From positions 2,542,001 to 2,606,000 of the forward strand of contig NZ_OU745390.1 in assembly GCF_916618955.1 (NCBI RefSeq): a stretch of 64,000 nucleotides of DNA. Reading direction: 5' to 3'. Position 1 is the stretch's first letter, and every line of letters begins with the position of its first letter. Made by a program: the position numbers and the translations under genes. Below, in pieces: positions 38,863 through 47,808 of this stretch. The DNA is from Pseudomonas sp. Marseille-Q3773. GTDB lineage: Bacteria; Pseudomonadota; Gammaproteobacteria; Pseudomonadales; Pseudomonadaceae. The notes under the pieces are model-generated. The model did no database searches and was not told where the DNA came from. It saw nothing but the letters and a program-made list of their open reading frames with translations.

Positions 38863-40635
38863 TTAGTAAGTCCGGACTTTTGGTTCGAAGGCTGGAACAG
38901 TCTTCGGCGCAAAGTTGACGCCACGCTTGGCGACGCGCTTCTCACCCGGGTAGTACAGGGTGTGGCACAGCCAGTTTTCGTCGTCACGGTCTTCGTAGTC
39001 TTCACGGGCGTGAGCGCCGCGGGACTCTTTACGGGCTTCGGCCGCGATGGCGGTAGCTTCGGCGACTTCCAGCAGGTTCTGCAGTTCCAGTGCCTCGATA
39101 CGCGCGGTATTGAAGGCCTTGGACTTGTCGTTGATCTTGACGTTGGCGATACGGTCGCGCAGACCGGCCAGCTGCTCGATACCCTTCTGCATGTATTCGC
39201 CAGTACGGAATACACCGAAGTAGTTCTGCATGCAGCTCTGCAGCTCGCGCTTCAGGCTGGCAACGTCTTCACCGGTGGTGCGCTCGTTCAGCTCGTTCAG
39301 GCGGTTCAGGGCAACATCGACGTCGGTGTCGCTGGCGTCGCGGTATTCCACGCCTTCGCTCAGCGCTTTTTCCAGGTGCAGGCCGGCAGCACGGCCGAAC
39401 ACGACCAGGTCGAGCAGCGAGTTGCCGCCCAGGCGGTTGGCACCGTGCACCGATACGCACGCCACTTCACCTACGGCGAACAGGCCAGGGATGATCTGAT
39501 CGTTGCCTTCGGCGTCCATGGTGATGGCCTGGCCGTGAATGTTGGTGGCAACGCCGCCCATCATGTAGTGGCAGGTCGGAATGACCGGTACCGGCGCGAC
39601 CACCGGGTCGACGTGGGCAAAGGTCTTGGACAGTTCGCAGATACCCGGCAGGCGGCTGTGCAGCACTTCCTCGCCCAGGTGGTCCAGCTTCAGCAGTACG
39701 TGGTCCTTGTTCGGGCCCACGCCGTTGCCGGCGATGATTTCCTTGACCATGGAACGGGCGACCACGTCGCGGCCGGCCAGGTCCTTGGCGTTCGGCGCGT
39801 AACGCTCCATGAAGCGCTCGCCGTGGGCGTTGATCAGGTAGCCACCTTCACCGCGGCAACCTTCGGTGACCAGTACACCGGCGCCGGCGATGCCGGTCGG
39901 GTGGAACTGCCACATTTCGATGTCCTGCACCGGCACGCCGGCACGCAGGGCCATGCCCACGCCGTCACCGGTGTTGATCAGGGCGTTGGTGGTGGAGGCA
40001 TAGATACGGCCGGCACCGCCAGTGGCCAGTACGGTGGCCTTGGACTTGATGTACAGGGTTTCGCCGGTTTCGATGCAGATCGCGATCACACCCACGAACG
40101 CGCCGTCCTGGTTCTTCACCAGGTCTACGGCGTAGTACTCGTTGAGGAAGGTGGTGCCGGCTTTCAGGTTGCCCTGGTACAGGGTGTGCAGCAGCGCGTG
40201 ACCGGTACGGTCGGACGCGGCGCAGGTACGGGCAGCCTGGCCGCCTTTACCGAAGTCCTTGGACTGGCCACCGAACGGACGCTGGTAGATACGACCGGTT
40301 TCGGTACGCGAGAACGGCAGGCCCATGTGGTCCAGCTCGAAGACCGCAGCCGGGCCTTCCTGACACATGTATTCGATAGCGTCCTGGTCACCGATGTAGT
40401 CGGAGCCCTTGACGGTATCGTACATGTGCCAGCGCCAGTCGTCGTTCGGGTCGGCCGAAGCGATGGCGCAGGTGATGCCGCCCTGGGCGGATACAGTGTG
40501 CGAACGGGTCGGGAAGACCTTGGTGACCACGGCGGTCTTGTGGCCGCCTTGAGCCAGCTGCAGCGCAGCGCGCATGCCGGCACCGCCGCCACCGATGATG
40601 ATGGCGTCGAAAGAAATGGTTGGAATGCTAGCCAT
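38863..40635 (-). CDS. sdhA: succinate dehydrogenase flavoprotein subunit
   Basis: A 590-residue FAD protein. [11 protein letters not shown] near residue 15 binds FAD, and [11 protein letters not shown] carries the histidine that takes the covalent flavin. Substrate residues ([15 protein letters not shown]) and the R-S-M motif are present. The gene is directly after sdhD (3 bases). The enzyme oxidises succinate to fumarate at the inner membrane. Confidence 0.98.
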   Translation of the reverse strand: MASIPTISFDAIIIGGGGAGMRAALQLAQGGHKTAVVTKVFPTRSHTVSAQGGITCAIASADPNDDWRWHMYDTVKGSDYIGDQDAIEYMCQEGPAAVFELDHMGLPFSRTETGRIYQRPFGGQSKDFGKGGQAARTCAASDRTGHALLHTLYQGNLKAGTTFLNEYYAVDLVKNQDGAFVGVIAICIETGETLYIKSKATVLATGGAGRIYASTTNALINTGDGVGMALRAGVPVQDIEMWQFHPTGIAGAGVLVTEGCRGEGGYLINAHGERFMERYAPNAKDLAGRDVVARSMVKEIIAGNGVGPNKDHVLLKLDHLGEEVLHSRLPGICELSKTFAHVDPVVAPVPVIPTCHYMMGGVATNIHGQAITMDAEGNDQIIPGLFAVGEVACVSVHGANRLGGNSLLDLVVFGRAAGLHLEKALSEGVEYRDASDTDVDVALNRLNELNERTTGEDVASLKRELQSCMQNYFGVFRTGEYMQKGIEQLAGLRDRIANVKINDKSKAFNTARIEALELQNLLEVAEATAIAAEARKESRGAHAREDYEDRDDENWLCHTLYYPGEKRVAKRGVNFAPKTVPAFEPKVRTY

Positions 40636-40638
40636 GGA

Positions 40639-41007
40639 TCAGATACCCCAGAGAATCTGCACACCCCAGACGAAGTAAGCGAACATCGCAACGCCGCATA
40701 CCGCCTGGAACAGGAAACGAATCGCAGTTGCCGACTTGCCGAACGACATTGGCGTCAGGTAGTCGGTGGCGATGGTCCACATGCCGACCCAGGCGTGAGC
40801 GCCCAGGGCAACGAGGGCCAGCAGACTGAAGATCCGCATCGCGTTGTTGGAGAACAGACCATGCCACTGGGTGTAGTCGATGCCTGGGTGGGCGACCACG
40901 TAGCCGATCAGGAACAGGAAGTAAGCCGCGAGAACGACCGCAGAAACGCGCTGCGCCATCCAGTCATAGAGACCCGAACGCGACAGGTTCGTGACATTGG
41001 TTACCAT
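40639..41007 (-). CDS. sdhD: succinate dehydrogenase membrane anchor SdhD
   Basis: A 122-residue protein with three membrane helices (LYDWMAQRVSAVVLAAYFLFLIG; AMRIFSLLALVALGAHAWVG; IRFLFQAVCGVAMFAYFVWG). The GMWTI/HAWVG segment is the heme-binding helix of the anchor. ATG 41007 (MVTNVTNLSRSGL) overlaps the end of sdhC by seven bases (ATGGTAA). Confidence 0.95.
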   Translation of the reverse strand: MVTNVTNLSRSGLYDWMAQRVSAVVLAAYFLFLIGYVVAHPGIDYTQWHGLFSNNAMRIFSLLALVALGAHAWVGMWTIATDYLTPMSFGKSATAIRFLFQAVCGVAMFAYFVWGVQILWGI

Positions 41008-41387
41008 ACCCAAACTCCCACCAGAACGATCAGCACCACGGAGATGACGATCACGATTTTCGAGCCCAGCTTGCCGCCTTCCAGCGTCTCACCGATACCC
41101 ATGTCCATGATCAGGTGACGCACACCTGCCACGAGGTGATAAAGCAGGGCGGACAGCAGGCCCCAGGTCACGAACTTGGCCAGCGGGCTGGTCAGACACG
41201 CCTTCACCTCACCGAAGCCTTCCTCGGAACCCAGCGACTTGCCCAGTGCATAAAGCATGATGGCAAGGCCGAGGAACAGGATGACGCCGGAGATACGGTG
41301 CAGGATGGACGTGTACGCAGTGACGGGGAGCTTGATGGTCCTTAGGTCTAGGTTTACAGGTCGTTGGCTTTTCACGGCTTTTTTCAC
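41001..41387 (-). CDS. sdhC: succinate dehydrogenase cytochrome b556 subunit SdhC
   Basis: A 128-residue integral membrane subunit. It starts MKKAVKSQRPVNLDL and has three helices (SILHRISGVILFLGLAIML; KFVTWGLLSALLYHLVAGVRHL; IVIVISVVLIVLVGVWVW). HRISG and the HLVAGVRH segment contain the quinone and heme ligands. It is first in the sdhCDAB-suc cluster, transcribed divergently from gltA. Confidence 0.96.
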   Translation of the reverse strand: MKKAVKSQRPVNLDLRTIKLPVTAYTSILHRISGVILFLGLAIMLYALGKSLGSEEGFGEVKACLTSPLAKFVTWGLLSALLYHLVAGVRHLIMDMGIGETLEGGKLGSKIVIVISVVLIVLVGVWVW

Positions 41388-41510
41388 ACTGAAGAGCCCC
41401 TAGCGAATCAGGGCAAAGTTGTTGGTAAGTGTACTGGTCAGGTACCCACCACCCAGGGAACGGCGACCCCCAGCAGTTCGGGCTTGCAAGCCCCTGGCGG
41501 TCGGGTTGCG

Positions 41511-41539
41511 AGTATAGACAGTTAGGCTGCTTATGACAA
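41511..41539 (-). promoter_or_regulatory. sigma-70 promoter of the sdhCDAB cluster
   Basis: On the minus strand TTGTCA (41539-41534), a 17-base spacer, then TATACT (41516-41511): both hexamers close to consensus with the ideal spacing. The start site would be about 110-120 bases before the sdhC ATG. Confidence 0.75.
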
Positions 41540-41739
41540 CGTGACGGGGTAGCCCAAATAGCGCATTGCCTTTAACGGACAAAAGGCGTAAATGGGCGAG
41601 AATTTCGCGAAAAACCAGGCCTCAATGCCTGTTTCAACAAGCCTTTAGGCAAATTGACTTCTGAATTTATCCCTCTATAGTGGTGCGGGCCCTGCGTGGG
41701 GGGTCTGTCTGATGATTTCAAGCATTAATAGGAGGCCAC
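41540..41739 (+). promoter_or_regulatory. gltA promoter and leader
   Basis: TTGACT (41654-41659), 16-base spacer, TATAGT (41676-41681), about 50 bases before the ATG at 41740; AGGAGG is the ribosome site. The start would be near 41690. The rest of the 352-base sdhC-gltA gap holds no gene that I can support. Confidence 0.75.
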
Positions 41740-43029
41740 ATGGCTGACAAAAAAGCGCAGTTGGTCATCGAGGGCGCTGCCCCCGTCGAGCTGCCCATTT
41801 TAACCGGCACCGTTGGTCCTGATGTAATCGACGTCCGCGGGTTGGGGGCCACTGGTCACTTCACCTTCGACCCTGGGTTCATGGCGACCGCTTCGTGCGA
41901 GTCGAAGATCACCTACATTGACGGCGACCAGGGTATCCTGCTGCACCGCGGTTATCCGATCGAGCAACTCGCCGAAAAGTCCGACTACCTCGAAACCTGC
42001 TACCTGCTGCTCAACGGCGAACTGCCGAATGCCGAGCAGAAGGCCCAGTTCGTCAGCACCGTGAAGAACCACACCATGGTTCACGAGCAGCTGAAGTCCT
42101 TCTTCAACGGCTTCCGCCGCGACGCCCACCCGATGGCGGTGATGTGCGGCGTGGTCGGCGCCCTGTCGGCGTTCTATCACGACTCCCTGGACATCAATAA
42201 CCCGCAACACCGCGAGATTTCCGCGGTGCGCCTGGTCGCCAAGATGCCGACCCTGGCCGCGATGGTGTACAAGTACTCCATGGGCCAGCCGATGATGTAC
42301 CCGCGCAACGACCTGTCGTACGCGGAGAACTTCCTGCACATGATGTTCAACACCCCGTGCGAGATCAAACCGATCAGCCCGGTGCTGGCCAAGGCGATGG
42401 ACCGGATCTTCATCCTCCATGCCGACCACGAGCAGAACGCCTCCACCTCCACCGTTCGCCTGGCCGGTTCGTCGGGTGCCAACCCGTTCGCCTGTATCGC
42501 TGCCGGCATCGCTGCACTGTGGGGCCCGGCCCACGGCGGTGCCAACGAAGCGGTGCTGACCATGCTCGATGAAATCGGCGATGTTTCGAACATCGACAAG
42601 TTCATCGCCAAGGCCAAGGACAAGAACGACCCGTTCAAGCTCATGGGCTTCGGCCACCGCGTGTACAAGAACCGCGACCCGCGCGCCACCGTGATGAAGC
42701 AGACCTGCGACGAAGTACTGCGCGAGCTGGGCATCAAGAACGACCCGCAGCTGGAACTGGCCATGCGCCTGGAAGAGATCGCCCTGACCGATCCGTACTT
42801 CATCGAGCGCTCGCTGTACCCGAACGTCGACTTCTACTCGGGGATCATCCTCAAGGCGATCGGCATTCCGACCAGCATGTTCACCGTGATCTTCGCCCTG
42901 GCACGTACCGTGGGTTGGATCTCGCACTGGAAAGAAATGCTCTCCAGCCCGTACAAGATCGGCCGCCCGCGCCAGCTGTACACCGGCGAGCAGAAGCGCG
43001 ACATCGTTGCGCTGCAGGACCGCAAGTAA
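41740..43029 (+). CDS. gltA: citrate synthase
   Basis: A 429-residue type II (hexameric, NADH-inhibited type) citrate synthase. Active-site residues are in [30 protein letters not shown] (His) and [14 protein letters not shown] (His, Arg). It starts the TCA cycle by condensing oxaloacetate and acetyl-CoA. The ribosome site AGGAGG is 8 bases before ATG 41740. The terminator downstream has been split by an insertion sequence (see IS entry). Confidence 0.98.
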   Translation: MADKKAQLVIEGAAPVELPILTGTVGPDVIDVRGLGATGHFTFDPGFMATASCESKITYIDGDQGILLHRGYPIEQLAEKSDYLETCYLLLNGELPNAEQKAQFVSTVKNHTMVHEQLKSFFNGFRRDAHPMAVMCGVVGALSAFYHDSLDINNPQHREISAVRLVAKMPTLAAMVYKYSMGQPMMYPRNDLSYAENFLHMMFNTPCEIKPISPVLAKAMDRIFILHADHEQNASTSTVRLAGSSGANPFACIAAGIAALWGPAHGGANEAVLTMLDEIGDVSNIDKFIAKAKDKNDPFKLMGFGHRVYKNRDPRATVMKQTCDEVLRELGIKNDPQLELAMRLEEIALTDPYFIERSLYPNVDFYSGIILKAIGIPTSMFTVIFALARTVGWISHWKEMLSSPYKIGRPRQLYTGEQKRDIVALQDRK

Positions 43030-43118
43030 GCTTCGATAGCCGAACGCAAGAAGGCTGCCCTCGGGCTAATGCCAGTCAGTTAAGACTGATTCATTGACCT
43101 TTAGCCCATAGGCCGCAA

Positions 43119-43153
43119 AATCCGATGCTTGGAAACGAGCATCGGATTTTTTT
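43119..43153 (+). terminator. terminator inside the IS, directly before the transposase start
   Basis: AATCCGATGCT (43119-43129) pairs perfectly with AGCATCGGATT (43138-43148), with an eight-base loop, followed by T7 (43147-43153); the ATG of the transposase begins at 43154. It would stop transcription that enters from gltA, which keeps transposase expression low. Confidence 0.8.
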
Positions 43154-44464
43154 ATGCGCCTGTCACAAGCCTTGTCCCTCACTCATGAAATGGCCTCGCG
43201 GCCACAGGCCCTTGAAGGGCTTGGCGCTTTGCTTGATCCGGACATCGTGCAGCAGGCTTTCGAGACAGCAGGTGTCTCGACCATCCGCAAGCGGCGTCTC
43301 CCGCTTGAAAGCTTGGTGTGGTGCATCATCGGCATGGCGCTTTTTCGCCGGATGTCGGCTTGGGATGTTGTGAACCATATGGATATCATGCTGCCGGGCA
43401 AGCGGCCCTTGGTGGCGCCCAGCGCTGTGGTACAAGGACGGCAACGGCTGGGTAGCGAAGCGGTACGCGAAGTCTTCACACTCACCCAGCAACGCTGGCA
43501 CGAAGAGACCAAGCATCCGCACTGGTTGGGACTGACGCTGCTTGGCGTGGATGGCGTCGTTTGGAACACGCCTGATACGGCGGAAAACCGTGCGTATTAC
43601 GGTGGCGCGACCAACCAGCATGGGGACGGTGGTTTTCCTCAGGTTCGGATGGTCTGCCAGATGGAGCTGACCAGCCACCTGCTGATAAGCAGCACTTTCC
43701 AGAGCTACCACAGCAGTGAAATGAAGCTGGCAGAACAGCTGATCGCCACGACGCCTAACCAGTCATTGACCCTTTTCGATAAAGGTTTCTACTCGTTGGG
43801 ATTGCTGCATCACTGGCAATCGCAAGGCGAGCAGCGCCACTGGCTGATCCCCTTGAAAAAGGGCATTCAGTATGAGGTCGAACGCAAGCTTGGGCGTAAC
43901 GATGCCTTGGTCGTTTTGCGCACGTCACCTCAGGCTCGCAAGCAATGGCCAGGCTTGCCGCTGGAGATTCGAGCGCGGCTGCTGAGCAAAACGATCAAAG
44001 GAAAGGTTGTGAGTGTCTTGACCTCGATGACCGATCCGCTGCGCTTCCCGGGTGATGAGATCGTCGATCTTTACAGCCAGCGTTGGGAAATCGAACTGGG
44101 CTACCGGGAGATCAAGCAGGGACTGCTGGGCGGCGAATACACACTGAGAAGCAAAACGCCGGAGATGATTGCGCAAGAGTTGTGGGGCGTATTACTGGGT
44201 TACAACCTGTTGCGTTATCAGATGGTGCAGATGTCGAGACAGTGCCCAGGTGTGTATCCATGCGAGATGAGCTTTACCGCCTGCAGCTGGGCGATCTTGG
44301 GTTTGCTGCATGGTACATCGCTGAATCATCCGGGCAACTTGCCGGGTTTTCTCGCCGATTTGCAGGCATCAGCGCCGCAATACGTCCTACCCCATCGGCG
44401 ACCTGACCGGTGGTTTCCTAGAGCGGTAAAGCAACGACCAGCGAAATACCCGACCCGAAAATGA
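43154..44464 (+). CDS. IS4-family transposase
   Basis: A 436-residue DDE transposase. The catalytic residues appear as Asp133 ([10 protein letters not shown]), Asp209 ([10 protein letters not shown]) and Glu314, inside the IS4 signature Y(2)R(3)E(6)K: Tyr307, Arg310, Glu314, Lys321 ([15 protein letters not shown]). The N-terminal part is the usual insert and DNA-binding region. No Shine-Dalgarno sequence precedes ATG 43154, and a terminator ends right before it, so expression is probably very low. The closest named element cannot be told by eye. Confidence 0.93.
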   Translation: MRLSQALSLTHEMASRPQALEGLGALLDPDIVQQAFETAGVSTIRKRRLPLESLVWCIIGMALFRRMSAWDVVNHMDIMLPGKRPLVAPSAVVQGRQRLGSEAVREVFTLTQQRWHEETKHPHWLGLTLLGVDGVVWNTPDTAENRAYYGGATNQHGDGGFPQVRMVCQMELTSHLLISSTFQSYHSSEMKLAEQLIATTPNQSLTLFDKGFYSLGLLHHWQSQGEQRHWLIPLKKGIQYEVERKLGRNDALVVLRTSPQARKQWPGLPLEIRARLLSKTIKGKVVSVLTSMTDPLRFPGDEIVDLYSQRWEIELGYREIKQGLLGGEYTLRSKTPEMIAQELWGVLLGYNLLRYQMVQMSRQCPGVYPCEMSFTACSWAILGLLHGTSLNHPGNLPGFLADLQASAPQYVLPHRRPDRWFPRAVKQRPAKYPTRK

Positions 44465-44523
44465 AAATGCCAGTCAGCTTAACTGACTGGCATTAGCCCT
44501 CGGGCAGCCTTTTCTATTCATCT

Positions 44524-44630
44524 GTGCCGGCCTCTTCGCGGGTAAACCCGCTCCCACAGGGACCCCAGAGGCCCGGAAGATGGCGGGATACCTGTGGGAG
44601 CGGGTTTACCCGCGAAGAGGCCGGCACAAG
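44524..44630. repeat. inverted pair of REP sequences
   Basis: Two copies in opposite orientation, about 44524-44561 and 44591-44628, form a perfect 38-bp inverted repeat (TGTGCCGGCCTCTTCGCG...). This is the P. putida REP core with the CTCCCACAGG flank, 30 bases apart. It lies 19 bases after the right IS duplication and before the START gene; REP sequences are frequent insertion neighbourhoods. Confidence 0.9.
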
Positions 44631-44642
44631 TGACACAATGCC

Positions 44643-45251
44643 TCAGTTTTTCTCGGCCCGCTCACGCAACCCTTTCAGGGTATTGAACGGCGCGTCCACC
44701 ACGAACTTGTTGGCCACCATCGCAGGCACGCTGCCACCCGGCTCGGTGTGCACCTGATAAGTGACTTCGGTGCTGTCGCCCTTGGGCACCAGCTTCCAGA
44801 AGCCTTCGACCTTCGCTACCCGTACAAAGCCTTTCTCTTCCGGGATGTAGGTCGGCTCTTCCTTCAGGTTGCGCACCAGGCTGCCATCTGCGTCCTTGAC
44901 CGTGGTCACATGCAACACCGAGTCACGCGGCGTCACCGGCCATGGCGTATTGAACTGGGTATAGGTCCAGACCTGGTCACCTTCCTGCTTGAGCACCTTC
45001 TGCGTCTTGCATTCGTGGATCCACGCGCAGGCCCCGACCACATCCTCCTGCAGCGCCTGTACCTTCGCCAGCGGCGCCTTGATCAGGGTTACCCCGCGGT
45101 AGGCCTTGTACTTGGAACCGGCTACTTCGCTGAGCGATACCTTGATCCCCTCCTCATCCTTGGCCACCTGCCAGTTCTCGGCCCAGGCCACAGGGGACAG
45201 CAGAACACCCATGCCACACAGCAGTGCAATACGCTTGAACGGTCTCATCAT
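44643..45251 (-). CDS. exported START-domain protein
   Basis: A 202-residue protein with a signal peptide (MMRPFKRIALLCGMGVLLSPVAWA, then ENW). The mature part is a START/Bet v1-like domain, a hydrophobic-ligand cradle: NWQVAKDEEGIKVSLSEVAGSKYKAYRGVTLI, VGACAWIHECKT, YTQFNTPWPVTPRD and GFWKLVPKGDSTEVTYQVHTEPGG. It is probably a periplasmic lipid-handling protein. Two ATGs (45251 and 45248) are possible; AAGGATAAAC fits the first. Confidence 0.85.
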   Translation of the reverse strand: MMRPFKRIALLCGMGVLLSPVAWAENWQVAKDEEGIKVSLSEVAGSKYKAYRGVTLIKAPLAKVQALQEDVVGACAWIHECKTQKVLKQEGDQVWTYTQFNTPWPVTPRDSVLHVTTVKDADGSLVRNLKEEPTYIPEEKGFVRVAKVEGFWKLVPKGDSTEVTYQVHTEPGGSVPAMVANKFVVDAPFNTLKGLRERAEKN

Positions 45252-45279
45252 GTTTATCCTTGTTGTCGAAGATCCAGCC

Positions 45280-45534
45280 TCACGCCGCCGTCATCTGCTC
45301 CCACCAGCCAAGAATCCTGATCGCCTCGTCACGGTCACTGCCGCACACCTCGACATCCGCCTGGAAACCGCCGCACACCGCGGGCCGTTCGGGCTTGCCG
45401 AACAGGTCGCAGAGGTTGTCGGCGGTCAGGTGCAGGCAGCGCTCGCCAGCTGGCTTGCCATTGGGCATGCGCGGCATCGCAGAGCTGATGGACGGGGCAA
45501 TGCAGCAGGCACCACAACCCTCACGGCACTTCAT
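45280..45534 (-). CDS. YkgJ family cysteine-cluster protein
   Basis: An 84-residue protein: MKCREGCGACCIAPSISS has C3, C7, C10 and C11, then CLHLTADNLCDLFGKPERPAVC with more Cys, a pattern of a zinc or iron-sulfur binding YkgJ-type domain (CxxxCxxCC). The exact metal and role are unknown. No signal peptide. It lies upstream of the START gene by 28 bases on the same strand, so the two may be co-transcribed. Confidence 0.85.
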   Translation of the reverse strand: MKCREGCGACCIAPSISSAMPRMPNGKPAGERCLHLTADNLCDLFGKPERPAVCGGFQADVEVCGSDRDEAIRILGWWEQMTAA

Positions 45535-45663
45535 GGCAACTCACCAAGATCAGGACTCCCTGGAACAAAACGGGACGAACGTCCCTGGATAGTAACCGCT
45601 CAAACAGTCGTTTGAAATTGCTGGCATGATGAAATGTGCCATGACCCGGCAGTCAGTTATTGG

Positions 45664-46140
45664 CTACTGGCGGTACTCGAAATCGATCGCCGCCCCTTCC
45701 ACATCACGACGGCTGTCATTGCGCAGCTGTAGCTGCATTTCGTTGTTGATCAACCGGCCATTGAGCTGGAACGGGCTATCGTCGGCCTCTGGCTTTTCTC
45801 TGAACAGCGGTGGCAGCAAGGGCTTGCGGCGCTGGATCGGGGAAGGGTCACCAACCTGCGGCTGCAGCTTGTCGACCATTTCAGCGGGCAGGCTGAGATC
45901 GAGCCTGGCCTTGGGCAGCGGCTTGGCCACGGCCTTGCTCAACGGCTTGCGGGCCGGCTTGGCCTTGCTTTCGGCCGCCTTGCTTGCCGCCGGCCTCTGC
46001 GCGGGTTTCGCCAGCGCCTTCTGCGCCGGTTTACCCTGGGCCGCCTGCGCCTGGCCGGCCGGCTGCGCGGCCTGGGCTGCACCAAGGCAGCAGAGCGGAG
46101 CAAGGCACAGGATCAAGGCAAAACGGCGCAGAGCTTTCAT
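45664..46140 (-). CDS. exported Ala/Lys/Pro-rich protein of unknown function
   Basis: A 158-residue protein with a signal peptide (MKALRRFALILCLAPLCCLGAAQA, then AQP). The middle, AAQGKPAQKALAKPAQRPAASKAAESKAKPARKPLSK, is a basic low-complexity linker; the C-terminal 60 residues (FREKPEADDSPFQLNGRLINNEMQLQLRNDSRRDVEGAAIDFEYRQ) look like a folded beta domain. Similar genes have sometimes been mislabelled as translation initiation factor because of the low-complexity part. The function is unknown. It lies downstream of the MocR gene on the same strand. Confidence 0.65.
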   Translation of the reverse strand: MKALRRFALILCLAPLCCLGAAQAAQPAGQAQAAQGKPAQKALAKPAQRPAASKAAESKAKPARKPLSKAVAKPLPKARLDLSLPAEMVDKLQPQVGDPSPIQRRKPLLPPLFREKPEADDSPFQLNGRLINNEMQLQLRNDSRRDVEGAAIDFEYRQ

Positions 46141-46202
46141 GGCAAAAGGACAGGCTGGCAGAAAAGTGCGTATGCTCCCTGTTCCGCAGGCGCGTGGCAA
46201 GC

Positions 46203-47645
46203 CTACAAAAACGCGGCCGCCGGCTCCCGGCATAATTGCTGTGCCAGCAACCCGAGGGTGATTACCGCACGCTCGGCCTCCTTGTTCCACGGAATGCCAC
46301 AATTCAGGCGGATGCAGTGGTTGAACTGCTCGGTATTACTGAAAATCAGCCCCGGCGCAATGCTGATGCCCTGCTCCAGCGCACGCACATGCAGTTCCTG
46401 GGTATTGACCCGCCCCGGCAGGCTCACCCACAGGATGAACCCGCCGGTCGGCCGGGTCATCTGGGTGCCCTCGGGGAAATGTTGCTGCACCGCCAGCTGG
46501 TAGGCACTGAGATTCTTGCGGTACTCCTGGCGAATGTAACGCAAGTGCCGGTCGTAGCCGCCATTCTCCAGGTAAGCCGCCACCCCCATCTGCGTCACAC
46601 TGCACGCCGAGTGGGTGGTGAAGGTTTGCAGGCGCTGGATCTCATCCTGGTAGCGCCCGGCGATCATCCAGCCCACGCGCACGCCGGGGGACAGGGTCTT
46701 GGAAAAGCTCGAGCAGTAGATCACCCGGTCAAGCCGGTCGAACGCCTTCAGCGCCTTGGTCTTGCCCTGCTCGAACATCAACTCGCCGTAGATGTCGTCC
46801 TCGACGATCTGGATATCGAAATCCGACGCCAGGCGCAGCAACTGCTTCTGCCGCTCTTCCGGCACGGTGCCGCCCAGTGGATTGCTCAGCCGGGCAGTCA
46901 GCACCAGGGCCTTGATCGACCACTGGTTGGCGGCCAGCTGCAAAGCTTCGAGACTGATGCCGGTGGACGGGTCGCTGGGGATCTCGATCACCTTCAGGCC
47001 CAACAGGTCAGCCAGCTGCAGCAGGCCGTAATAGGTAGGTGACTCGGCAGCGATCAGGTCGCCGGGGCGGGTAAGCACGCGCAACGACATCTGCAGCGCA
47101 TCGACGCAACCGTGGGTCACGATCACTTCACGCGGGTCGACCAGCACGCCGGCATCGCGCATGCGGATGGCGATCTGCCGGCGCAGCGGTTCGAAACCGG
47201 GGCTGAACATGTAGCTGAAGGCCCGCGGGCTATGGAAGCGCGTCACCTTGGCAATCTGCTGGTGCAGGGCGCGGACCGGCAGGTAATCGACGTGCGGCAC
47301 CGCGGCACCGAACGGGAACACGCCGTCGCGGCGCGCCTCGGTCAGCACCTGCTGGATGATGCTGGCGCGGGTCACCAGGCCGGGGCGCTCCACCCGGGCA
47401 ATATCCGGCGTCTGCGCGGTCAGGGCCGGGGTCTGGTGCACATAGTAGCCGGACTGCGGCCGCGCACGGATCAACCCCTGGTCTTCAAGGTTGGCGTAGG
47501 CCTGCAGCACCGTGGCATGGCTGACGTTGAGCTGGGCGCTCATCTTGCGCACGGACGGTACGCGCTCGCCTGGCTGGTAGACACCGCGACGGATGTCATC
47601 GGCCAGTTGCTGGGCGATACGCTGGTACAGCAGCAGGTTGGTCAT
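46203..47645 (-). CDS. MocR/PdxR-type transcription regulator (GntR HTH with aminotransferase domain)
   Basis: A 480-residue protein. The N-terminal GntR wHTH (residues about 1-75) shows YQRIAQQLADDIRRGVYQPGERVPSVRKMSAQLNVSHATVLQAYANLEDQGL. The rest is a fold-type I PLP domain; the PLP lysine is in VIYCSSFSKTLSPGVRVGWM. Family members are PLP-sensing regulators, often of pyridoxine, GABA or taurine genes; the target here is unknown. The start MTNLLLYQRIAQQL (ATG 47645) is the domain start; the frame adds 26 codons. Three ACAGTTGC-like repeats lie upstream (see findings). Confidence 0.9.
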   Translation of the reverse strand: MTNLLLYQRIAQQLADDIRRGVYQPGERVPSVRKMSAQLNVSHATVLQAYANLEDQGLIRARPQSGYYVHQTPALTAQTPDIARVERPGLVTRASIIQQVLTEARRDGVFPFGAAVPHVDYLPVRALHQQIAKVTRFHSPRAFSYMFSPGFEPLRRQIAIRMRDAGVLVDPREVIVTHGCVDALQMSLRVLTRPGDLIAAESPTYYGLLQLADLLGLKVIEIPSDPSTGISLEALQLAANQWSIKALVLTARLSNPLGGTVPEERQKQLLRLASDFDIQIVEDDIYGELMFEQGKTKALKAFDRLDRVIYCSSFSKTLSPGVRVGWMIAGRYQDEIQRLQTFTTHSACSVTQMGVAAYLENGGYDRHLRYIRQEYRKNLSAYQLAVQQHFPEGTQMTRPTGGFILWVSLPGRVNTQELHVRALEQGISIAPGLIFSNTEQFNHCIRLNCGIPWNKEAERAVITLGLLAQQLCREPAAAFL

Positions 47646-47713
47646 GGCGGGATCTCGACGCGCGGACGGACTCGTTGTTCTTGTGTCGCTCACTGAGGGT
47701 AGAGAATACCGTA

Positions 47714-47766
47714 ACAGTTGCAAAGTGTACGGGGACAGATTGCAGGATAGTCAACAATACAGTTGC
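47714..47766. repeat. three ACAGTTGC-type direct repeats upstream of the MocR gene
   Basis: ACAGTTGC at 47714-47721 and again at 47759-47766, with ACAGATTGC between (47735-47743), each in the same orientation and spaced 21-24 bases. They sit 69-121 bases upstream of the MocR start and may be its own binding sites. Confidence 0.45.
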
Positions 47767-47769
47767 GTA

Positions 47770-47802
47770 AAAAGCAGCGAGGACCGCAAAGCGGTCCTCG
47801 CA
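47770..47802 (-). terminator. terminator after the OmpA-like gene
   Basis: GCGAGGACCGC/GCGGTCCTCGC (47778-47788 and 47792-47802) with a three-base loop, followed on the minus strand by TGCTTTTTACG. It closes the SBP-DUF4398-OmpA unit. Confidence 0.85.
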
Positions 47803-47808
47803 TCAGGG

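Larger units (their letters stand above)
43067..44495 (+). mobile_element. complete IS4-family insertion sequence, 1429 bp
   Basis: Both ends carry the 18-bp inverted repeat TAATGCCAGTCAGTTAAG (43067-43084 and the complement ending at 44495). The flanks have the direct repeat GCCCTCGGGC (43057-43066 and 44496-44505), a 10-bp target duplication, within the 10-13 bp known for the IS4 family. The single gene is an intact transposase, so the element may be active. Left of the gene is a strong terminator; the right end contains a long hairpin formed by ATGCCAGTCAG/CTGACTGGCAT, which overlaps the terminal repeat. Confidence 0.93.
43051..44511 (+). terminator. gltA terminator, split by the IS insertion
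   Basis: The two sides read AAGGCTGCCCTCGGGC before the element and GCCCTCGGGCAGCCTTTT after it. Removing the IS and one duplicated copy gives AAGGCTGCC-CTC-GGGCAGCCTTTT, an ordinary stem-loop terminator with a T-run. The insertion therefore separated the arms. Confidence 0.75.

Noticed and set aside
43125..43373. Alternative small frame in the IS start ([11 protein letters not shown]...)
   Set aside because: It runs through the hairpin and overlaps the transposase in another frame; the DDE protein is complete without it.
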